From contig JBGTCY010000265.1 in the NCBI GenBank assembly GCA_041748615.1, positions 1-12,989 of the forward strand: a stretch of 12,989 bases of DNA, written 5' to 3'. Below are positions 7,450 to 12,989 of this stretch, one piece after another. The translations under genes and the position numbers were made by a program. Below the pieces are notes generated by a model. That model was not told where the DNA came from and ran no database searches. It saw only the letters and a list, made by a program, of their open reading frames with translations. The stretch comes from JBGTCY01 sp041748615 (GTDB lineage: Bacteria; Bacteroidota; Bacteroidia; Chitinophagales; CAIOSU01). How positions within the stretch are numbered: position 1 is the stretch's first letter; every line of letters begins with the position of its first letter.

Positions 7450-8169
7450 ATGAAATTAAAACCCATAGAGTTTCCGGCATGCGGTACTTGTGAAAACAGG
7501 TGTCAATCTGTATTCTATAAATTAAATCAGGATGAGCTGAATGATCTCAGCAATTGCAAAGGATGTAACCAATATCTTAAAGGAAATTTTTTATTTTATG
7601 AAGGTGCGCGACCAACAGGTGTTCATTGTATCCACAGCGGAATTGTAAAAATTTATAAACAAACAAGTGATGGTAAATATCAAATCATCAAATTAGCCGG
7701 AGCTGGTGACATTGTTGGCTATGAAGCATTATTTTCTAATGGTTTTTACAAAACATTTGCTCAGGTCATAGAGGAAACGCTCGTTTGTTATATTCCTAAA
7801 AATCAGTTTATGCTATTACTGAAGGATAATTATGCTTTTATGGCTACCCTCATGCATCAATTATCTTTAGATGTGATTGAGTCTGAAAATCGAATAATTT
7901 CAATTGCAACAAAACCCGTTCGGGAAAGAGTTGCTGAATCATTGTTACAACTGCAAGAATTCTTCGGCAAAAAAAATAAATCGAAAAATCCAATTGAAAT
8001 TACCATCTCAAGAGAGGAACTTGCAGCTTTTAACGGAACAGCCACGGAAACCGTCATCAGAATACTTTCGGAATTCAGACAGGGGCGAATGATAGATTTG
8101 GGGAAACGTTCTATTCATATCATCAACCATAAAAAACTTACCGGGATTGCATTTCAATACAATAATTAA
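7450..8169 (+). CDS. FNR-type Crp/Fnr family transcriptional regulator, probable Fe-S oxygen sensor
   Basis: A 239-residue protein with an N-terminal Cys cluster (C11-x2-C14-x3-C18, plus C36-x2-C39), a cyclic-nucleotide-binding-like sensor fold (about 45-150) and a winged HTH (about 155-225). The segment GDIVGYEALF...SFAQ-like...LVCYIP closely resembles E. coli FNR, and C113 falls where the fourth [4Fe-4S] ligand (Cys122) sits. The Arg-Ser cAMP-binding pair of CRP is absent. In the recognition helix ETVIR keeps the Glu and Arg (E200, R204) that read the TGA core, but the FNR Ser between them is Ile203. I chose the ATG at 7450: the frame extends to a GTG at 7420, but that adds only a Phe-rich peptide coded by a poly-T tract. 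Two sampled 60-nt stretches are 35-37% GC, against 55-57% in the neighbours. Likely role: anaerobic gene control. Confidence 0.85.
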   Translation: MKLKPIEFPACGTCENRCQSVFYKLNQDELNDLSNCKGCNQYLKGNFLFYEGARPTGVHCIHSGIVKIYKQTSDGKYQIIKLAGAGDIVGYEALFSNGFYKTFAQVIEETLVCYIPKNQFMLLLKDNYAFMATLMHQLSLDVIESENRIISIATKPVRERVAESLLQLQEFFGKKNKSKNPIEITISREELAAFNGTATETVIRILSEFRQGRMIDLGKRSIHIINHKKLTGIAFQYNN

Positions 8170-8172
8170 TCC

Positions 8173-8209
8173 TTGATTTCAATCATGCTTATTGCATGAT
8201 TGAAATCAT
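8173..8209. promoter_or_regulatory. Tandem FNR-box-like palindromes forming a perfect 15-bp inverted repeat
   Basis: TGATTTCAATCATGC (8174-8188), loop TTATT, and its exact reverse complement (8194-8208). Each arm is itself a palindrome. TTGAT-TTCA-ATCAT (8173-8186) matches the FNR consensus TTGAT-N4-ATCAA at 9 of 10 bases, and ATGAT-TGAA-ATCAT (8196-8209) at 8 of 10. It begins 4 nt after the stop of the FNR-like gene. It may instead be an RNA hairpin ending that transcript, but only a poor T-tract (TATTTATC) follows. Confidence 0.5.
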
Positions 8210-8231
8210 ATTTATCAATAACAGTTGTTGC

Positions 8232-8310
8232 TACTTTTAACCCCATCGCTTGAAGATGCGATAGATTCCTTTCCATAGAGGGCTGCTCAAGGGGTGAGCA
8301 GCCCTTTTTT
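8232..8310 (+). ncRNA. Candidate small RNA with intrinsic terminator
   Basis: TACTTTTA (8232-8239) is one base from the -7 consensus TAnnTTTG but has no TTG at -33, as expected for an activator-dependent promoter. The second FNR-like box is centred at 8202.5, about 42 nt before a start near 8244. The RNA would be about 67 nt: a 5-bp hairpin (ATCGC/GCGAT, 8245-8249 with 8258-8262), a single-stranded C/U-rich linker, then a strong terminator. CCCC at 8241-8244 could pair with the GGGG of the terminator loop (8291-8294). The alternative is a plain 3' UTR of the FNR-like gene. No known RNA family is recognised. Confidence 0.3.
8279..8310 (+). terminator. Intrinsic (rho-independent) terminator
   Basis: GGGCTGCTCA (8280-8289), loop AGGGG, TGAGCAGCCC (8295-8304), then six T (8305-8310). 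The stem is 10 perfect bp, or 11 with A8279/T8305. This is the clearest terminator in the window. It ends transcription from the FNR-like gene or from a small RNA, about 166 nt before the ABC ATPase gene. Confidence 0.9.
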
Positions 8311-8380
8311 GGAATATCAACACTAATCTGTATTGTATCGCTTTTAATTCTGCCTGTTATTGGTTATTAGTATTCAAAGA

Positions 8381-8411
8381 TTGCCCAAACCAACATTTCC
8401 AACTATTTTAG
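8381..8411 (+). promoter_or_regulatory. Putative promoter for the ABC ATPase gene
   Basis: TTG (8381-8383), 20 nt, TATTTTAG (8404-8411). The last element differs from TAnnTTTG at one position. A start near 8417 would give a leader of about 58 nt that contains the inverted repeat CGCTAA (8428-8433)/TTAGCG (8446-8451). Confidence 0.3.
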
Positions 8412-8475
8412 CCTACTTAATATCAGTCGCTAAAAGATTGATTGATTAGCGGAAATTTGGTTTAAGTAAGAATTT

Positions 8476-10278
8476 ATGGATAACAAATTATTAGAAGTTA
8501 AAAATCTTGTCACCGAATTCAGAACGGACGAGGGTGTGGTAACTGCCGTGAATAATATCAGTTTCACGCTGAATAAAGGCGAAACCATCGGCATCGTGGG
8601 TGAATCTGGGTCAGGGAAATCAGTGACCTCGCTTTCGGTGATGCGGCTCATCCCGAACCCTCCGGGAAAAATCACCAATGGTGAAATTATTTATCATTCA
8701 AAAAATCGCGGCACCGTTGATTTGCTGCAACTTTCAGAGAAGGAAATGCGCAGTTACCGCGGCAATGAAATTTCAATGATTTTCCAGGAGCCGATGACTT
8801 CGCTCAACCCGGTGTTCACATGTGGCGACCAGGTAGTGGAAGCCATTGTATTGCATCAGAAAAAAACCAAACAGGAAGCGAAAGAATTAACGCTTGATTT
8901 ATTCGCGAAAGTGGAACTGCCATCGCCAGACCGGATTTTCAAATCCTATCCGCATCAGTTGTCGGGCGGGCAGAAACAACGCGTGATGATTGCGATGGCA
9001 ATGTCTTGCGAACCGGGAATTTTGATTGCCGATGAACCCTCCACCGCGTTGGATGTGACGGTGCAGGCGCGTATTCTCGAACTCATGCGTAATCTGCGTG
9101 ACATGATGGAGATGTCCATCTTGTTTATCACGCACGACCTTGGCGTGATTGCGGAAATTGCCGACCGTGTGCTGGTGATGTACAAAGGCAAGATTGTGGA
9201 ACAAGGCAGGATTTATGATATTTTTTCAAACCCTCAACATCCCTACACCAAAGGATTGCTCGCCTGCCGTCCACCGCTGAATGCGCGGCTGAGTAAACTG
9301 CCTGTCATTTCAGATTTCATGAAAGAAGACACGGACGGTCAGATGCAGGTGGTGGATACATCCATCGAAAAAGTAATCAGTGATGTGGTAGTTTCGGAAG
9401 CCGATACCAAACAACGCCTCGTGGATTTGATGGAGAAAAAACCCTTGTTGCAGGTGCGGCAACTCAAAACCTATTTTCCGTCAAAGAAAAATTTCTTTGG
9501 TAAAACTTTAGAATATGTGAAAGCGGTGGATGACGTCACATTTGATGTGTATCCCGGTGAAACGCTTGGCTTGGTAGGCGAATCCGGCTGCGGAAAAACA
9601 ACTTTGGGAAGAACTATCCTGCGACTTGCGGAACCGCACGAAGGCAAAGTGATTTACAACGACCTTGATTTGTTCAGCCTCACGAATAAAGAAATGAACA
9701 AATTGCGCGAAGAAATGCAAATCATTTTCCAGGACCCTTATTCTTCATTGAATCCGCGAATGACCATCGGTGGCGCAATTCTGGAACCGATGAAAGTGCA
9801 TAAAAAGTATCAAAATGATGCAGAGCGCAAAGAACGCGTGTATGATTTGCTGCGCAAAGTAAATCTCAGCCCCGACCATTACAACCGCTATCCGCACGAG
9901 TTTTCTGGCGGGCAACGGCAGCGGATTTGCATCGCGCGGGCGCTTGCGCTCAACCCGCGTTTCATCATCTGTGATGAATCGGTGTCCGCGCTGGATGTTT
10001 CCGTTCAGGCGCAGGTGCTGAATTTATTAATTCAACTCAGGCGCGAGTTTGAGTTTACTTATATTTTCATTTCACACGATTTGTCTGTCGTCAAATTCAT
10101 GTCGGACCGCATGATAGTGATGAACCAGGGCAAGATTGAAGAGATGGGACCTGCCGATGAAATTTATAATCATCCGCAACACGAATACACTCAAAAACTG
10201 ATTTCCGCGATTCCGAAAGGCAGATTAGAAGATATTCAACGGAGAATGTTGGAAAGAGCAGGTGCAATTAAAGCGTGA
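8476..10278 (+). CDS. Peptide-type ABC importer ATPase with two fused nucleotide-binding domains (DppD-DppF / GsiA-like)
   Basis: A 600-residue cytoplasmic protein with two complete ABC ATPase domains. Domain 1: Walker A GESGSGKS (42-49), Q-loop Gln104, signature LSGGQ (162-166), Walker B ILIADE (182-187), switch His220. Domain 2: Walker A GESGCGKT (368-375), Gln419, FSGGQ (476-480), FIICDE (496-501), His534. Each half is followed by the oligopeptide/dipeptide-type C-terminal extension (HPYTKGLL at about 255-262; HEYTQKLISAIP at about 569-580). It resembles the DppD and DppF subunits joined, as in GsiA. It would power uptake of peptides or a related solute with permease and binding proteins that are not in this window. 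Both ATP sites look intact. Note ICDES in the second Walker B, where DEP is usual. Substrate is not readable. Confidence 0.93.
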   Translation: MDNKLLEVKNLVTEFRTDEGVVTAVNNISFTLNKGETIGIVGESGSGKSVTSLSVMRLIPNPPGKITNGEIIYHSKNRGTVDLLQLSEKEMRSYRGNEISMIFQEPMTSLNPVFTCGDQVVEAIVLHQKKTKQEAKELTLDLFAKVELPSPDRIFKSYPHQLSGGQKQRVMIAMAMSCEPGILIADEPSTALDVTVQARILELMRNLRDMMEMSILFITHDLGVIAEIADRVLVMYKGKIVEQGRIYDIFSNPQHPYTKGLLACRPPLNARLSKLPVISDFMKEDTDGQMQVVDTSIEKVISDVVVSEADTKQRLVDLMEKKPLLQVRQLKTYFPSKKNFFGKTLEYVKAVDDVTFDVYPGETLGLVGESGCGKTTLGRTILRLAEPHEGKVIYNDLDLFSLTNKEMNKLREEMQIIFQDPYSSLNPRMTIGGAILEPMKVHKKYQNDAERKERVYDLLRKVNLSPDHYNRYPHEFSGGQRQRICIARALALNPRFIICDESVSALDVSVQAQVLNLLIQLRREFEFTYIFISHDLSVVKFMSDRMIVMNQGKIEEMGPADEIYNHPQHEYTQKLISAIPKGRLEDIQRRMLERAGAIKA

Positions 10279-10520
10279 TTTTTTTATACCGCTCAAATAT
10301 TTTCTGATTGAGTGCGGCTTAAATATATCTATTTTATTTAGGTCAATGTAGATAACTTTTTTTACACAAAATCGCGCTTCAAAAATTTCTGAACGCTACT
10401 TTTGAAATTCCTCTCTGGCGATTTTTCCGGGGTTTTACCCCAACAATTTTTCCGCTCACCAAATAAATCAGTTCGATTTTTTGAGCGGTGCTTTTTTTTA
10501 ACTGAATAATTTTAACCGCG
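10279..10520. other. Hairpin-rich intergenic region before dnaE
   Basis: No gene is present. Inverted repeats in order: CCGCTCAA (10289-10296) with TTGAG-x2-CGG (10308-10317), just after the ABC gene stop; AAAATCGC (10368-10375)/GCGATTTT (10418-10425), enclosing TTCAAAA (10378-10384)/TTTTGAA (10400-10406); GGGGT-TTT-ACCCC (10429-10441); and a terminator-like hairpin listed separately. A perfect TAnnTTTG match, TACTTTTG (10397-10404), lies inside the second structure but lacks a well-placed TTG. TAATTTTA (10507-10514), 23 nt after a TTG (10481-10483), is an alternative that would give an almost leaderless dnaE mRNA. Confidence 0.5.
10452..10499 (+). terminator. Terminator-like hairpin with T8 tract just upstream of dnaE
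   Basis: CCGCTCA (10452-10458) pairs with TGAGCGG (10482-10488). Inside it AAATC (10465-10469) pairs with GATTT (10475-10479) around AGTTC. TGC and eight T (10492-10499) follow. The T-tract ends 21 nt before the dnaE ATG. It either terminates read-through from the ABC gene or attenuates a dnaE leader transcript. The large interior makes it weaker than the terminator at 8279. Confidence 0.55.
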
Positions 10521-12989
10521 ATGCCGCAGTTCAATCACCTCCATTGCCATACACAATTTTCACTCTTAGACGGTGCGGCTGACATTGACCGCATTTTTAA
10601 AAAAGCGCAGGCTGACAATCAGCCGGCTGTCGCGATTACTGACCACGGAAATATGTTTGGCGTGTTCAAATTCGTGGCGACTGCCGGAAAATACAATGTC
10701 AAACCAATCGTGGGTTGTGAATTTTATTTGGTGGAAGACCGTCACAAGCGCCAGTTTACCAAAGGTGACAGGGATGTGCGGTGTCATCAATTGCTTCTGG
10801 CAAAAAATCCGGAGGGATACAAAAATCTCATTAAGCTTTGTTCGCTTGGTTACATCGAAGGTTTTTACAGCAAGTATCCGCGCATTGACAAAGAACTGAT
10901 TTTAAAATTTCACAAAGGACTGATTGCCACCACCTGCTGTCTCGCTGCTGAAGTGCCGCGCACGATTTTGAAAAAAGGCGAAGAAGAAGGCGAAAAAGTT
11001 TTTAAGTGGTGGTATGAATTATTCGGAGAAGATTATTATATCGAATTGCAACGTCACGGTATTCCTGACCAAAATAAAGTCAATGAAACCTTGCTGAAAT
11101 TCGCTGAGAAATATCCTGTCAAAATCATCGCGACCAACGACTCGCATTATGTGGAACGCGAAGACGCTAACGCGCATGACATCCTGTTGTGTATCAACAC
11201 CGGCAAAAAACAATCAGACCCCAAGTTGAAGGAATTCGGTGATGATGACGAAGTGAACAATAACAAAGGGCGGTTTGCTTTTTACAACGACCAGTTTTAT
11301 TTCAAAACGACCGAAGAAATGTCGCAGCTTTTCAGCGACCTGCCCCAGGCGATTGACAACACCAATGAGATTGCGGGGAAAGTTGAAAAATTGCAATTGA
11401 AACAGGACATCCTGCTTCCCAATTTTCCCATCCCGAATGAATTTCAACTGCACACACAGCCTGAAAAAGTGGATGAAAAAACAACATTGCAACCCGAAAC
11501 ATTGAATCAGTGGGAATACCTGAAGCATCTCACTTTTGAAGGCGCGCGGAAACGCTACAAAGAAATCACGCCTGAAATTGAAGAGCGGCTCAATTTTGAA
11601 TTGTTCGTGATAAAAACGATGGGTTTCGCGGGATACTTTCTCATCGTATCCGATTTTATCAATCATGGAAAAGACATCGGAGTGTTTGTCGGACCGGGAC
11701 GCGGTTCGGCTGCGGGTTCGGTGGTGGCGTATTGCATCGGCATCACCAATATTGACCCGATTCAGTATGGATTGTTGTTCGAACGATTTCTGAATCCTGA
11801 GCGAAAGTCCATGCCCGATATTGATACCGATTTTGATGATGAAGGCAGGCAGAAAGTGTTGGATTATGTCGTGGAAAAATATGGGAAAAGCCAGGTTGCG
11901 CAAATCGTTACTTACGGTACGATGGCAGCGAAAATGAGTATCAAGGATGTCGCGCGGGTGCTTGATTTGCCGCTTTCCGATTCCAACGCGCTGGCAAAGT
12001 TAGTGCCGGATCGTGTCGGAATTGAACTTAATCGCCTGCTCAACGCGCCTTTGGACGGAGAGAAAGGATTAAAAGGCAAAGAAAATCTCAATGCGGATGA
12101 AATTGAAAATGTAAAAAAACTGCGCGACCTGTTAAATGGAAATGACTTGCAGTCGCGGGTGTTAAAAGAAGCGCAAATTCTGGAAGGTTCAGTGCGCGGA
12201 ACGGGTGTTCATGCCGCGGGTATCATCATCGCTCCGAAAGATTTGACAGAGATTATTCCGGTATGCACTTCAAAGGATTCCGAACTCTACCTGACACAAT
12301 ATGAAGGTAAAATTATCGAAGATGCCGGTGTGCTGAAAATGGATTTTTTAGGATTGAAAACGCTGACTATCCTGCGCGATGCCCTGCAATTGATTAAAGA
12401 AAATCATGGGATTGAAATTGACCTTGACAACATCCCGTTAGATGACAGCAAGACATACGAACTGTATCAAAAAGGAATGACCAACGGCACGTTCCAGTTT
12501 GAAAGTCCGGGGATGCAGAAATACCTCAAGGAACTGAAACCTGACCGCTTTGACGACCTCATCGCGATGAACGCGCTCTTTCGCCCGGGTCCGCTTGAAT
12601 ACATCCCTAACTTCATCGCGCGAAAACACGGAAGGGAAAAAATCGCCTTTGACCTTCCCGAAATGGAAGAGTTTCTGAAAGACACTTACGGGATTACGGT
12701 CTATCAGGAACAGGTGATGTTGCTGTCACAAAAATTAGCCGGATTCACCAAAGGTGACGCGGATGTCCTGCGCAAAGCGATGGGCAAAAAAGACCGCGCC
12801 ACCTTGGATAAGATGAAAGGAAAATTCATGGCAGGCGCGCAGGCGAAAGGATTTGAACTGAAAATTTGTGAAAAAATTTGGACTGACTGGGAGGCGTTTG
12901 CTCAATACGCTTTCAACAAATCACACTCCACGTGTTACGCGTATGTAGCATTTCATACGATGTATCTGAAAGCGCATTATCCCGCTGAA
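10521..12989 (+). CDS. dnaE: DNA polymerase III alpha subunit, replicative polymerase (3'-partial)
   Basis: 823 codons are open from the ATG to the window edge; the C-terminal part is missing. The catalytic subunit of the replicase. The PHP domain (about 1-290) has HLHCHTQFSLLDG at 6-18, TDHGN at 40-44, E67, H89, E175 and NDSHY at 206-210, so most metal-binding residues seem present, unlike in E. coli DnaE; this suggests a PHP domain able to bind metal and perhaps proofread. The polymerase core shows GPGRGSAAGS (391-400), catalytic Asp433 and Asp435 in PDIDTDF, the third Asp608 in KMDFLGLKTL, FQFESPGM (658-665), ALFRPGP, and the fingers motif FNKSHS near the end. The ATG at 10521 places the PHP motif at the expected N-terminal position. 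No frameshift is seen across the part shown. It follows the ABC gene by 242 nt and is probably a separate unit. Confidence 0.97.
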   Translation, partial: MPQFNHLHCHTQFSLLDGAADIDRIFKKAQADNQPAVAITDHGNMFGVFKFVATAGKYNVKPIVGCEFYLVEDRHKRQFTKGDRDVRCHQLLLAKNPEGYKNLIKLCSLGYIEGFYSKYPRIDKELILKFHKGLIATTCCLAAEVPRTILKKGEEEGEKVFKWWYELFGEDYYIELQRHGIPDQNKVNETLLKFAEKYPVKIIATNDSHYVEREDANAHDILLCINTGKKQSDPKLKEFGDDDEVNNNKGRFAFYNDQFYFKTTEEMSQLFSDLPQAIDNTNEIAGKVEKLQLKQDILLPNFPIPNEFQLHTQPEKVDEKTTLQPETLNQWEYLKHLTFEGARKRYKEITPEIEERLNFELFVIKTMGFAGYFLIVSDFINHGKDIGVFVGPGRGSAAGSVVAYCIGITNIDPIQYGLLFERFLNPERKSMPDIDTDFDDEGRQKVLDYVVEKYGKSQVAQIVTYGTMAAKMSIKDVARVLDLPLSDSNALAKLVPDRVGIELNRLLNAPLDGEKGLKGKENLNADEIENVKKLRDLLNGNDLQSRVLKEAQILEGSVRGTGVHAAGIIIAPKDLTEIIPVCTSKDSELYLTQYEGKIIEDAGVLKMDFLGLKTLTILRDALQLIKENHGIEIDLDNIPLDDSKTYELYQKGMTNGTFQFESPGMQKYLKELKPDRFDDLIAMNALFRPGPLEYIPNFIARKHGREKIAFDLPEMEEFLKDTYGITVYQEQVMLLSQKLAGFTKGDADVLRKAMGKKDRATLDKMKGKFMAGAQAKGFELKICEKIWTDWEAFAQYAFNKSHSTCYAYVAFHTMYLKAHYPAE

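Noticed and set aside
11214..11903. 229-codon minus-strand frame opposite dnaE
   Set aside because: The opposite strand carries the catalytic motifs of DnaE in this stretch; the antisense product has no family feature.

Overview
The window looks like chromosomal DNA of a member of the Bacteroidota. The best evidence is a type IX secretion (T9SS) C-terminal sorting domain on the first gene. Supporting signs are the absence of clear Shine-Dalgarno sites, AT-rich intergenic DNA between genes of higher GC, and upstream sequences resembling the TTG-N17-23-TAnnTTTG promoter of that phylum. All genes read on the + strand. I saw no rRNA, tRNA, CRISPR array, transposase or phage gene.

Layout. (1) 1-6323: the 3' part (2106 codons) of a giant secreted mosaic protein. 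It starts outside the window. In order it has a sorbosone-dehydrogenase-like beta-propeller; two copies of a module made of two c-type haem sites, a MopE-type metal-binding motif and a malectin-like domain; eight full 31-residue Cys-rich repeats in two blocks around a beta-sandwich-like segment; an Ig-like domain; and the T9SS sorting domain. (2) 6526-6981: a small hotdog-fold acyl-CoA thioesterase. (3) 7450-8169: an AT-rich FNR-type regulator with a Cys cluster like that of the [4Fe-4S] oxygen sensors. It is preceded by a GTGA-N6-TCAC palindrome and followed by two FNR-box-like palindromes, and then by a short stretch ending in a strong intrinsic terminator, which could be a small RNA. (4) 8476-10278: a double-ATPase subunit of a peptide-type ABC importer, with no permease beside it. 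(5) 10521-12989: the first 823 residues of the DNA polymerase III alpha subunit (dnaE), with a leader rich in inverted repeats.

How they fit together. The genes do not form one operon: gaps of 163 to 468 nt, several with hairpins, separate them. The giant protein is best read as an extracellular carbohydrate-binding redox enzyme in which electrons could pass from the propeller active site through the haems. The FNR-like gene with its flanking operator-like sites looks like a self-contained oxygen-response locus. The thioesterase, ABC ATPase and dnaE are housekeeping functions. The two most distinctive items are the duplicated haem/MopE/malectin architecture, with an apparent Met-to-His change of a haem ligand in one copy, and the FNR-box plus candidate small-RNA locus at 8173-8310.
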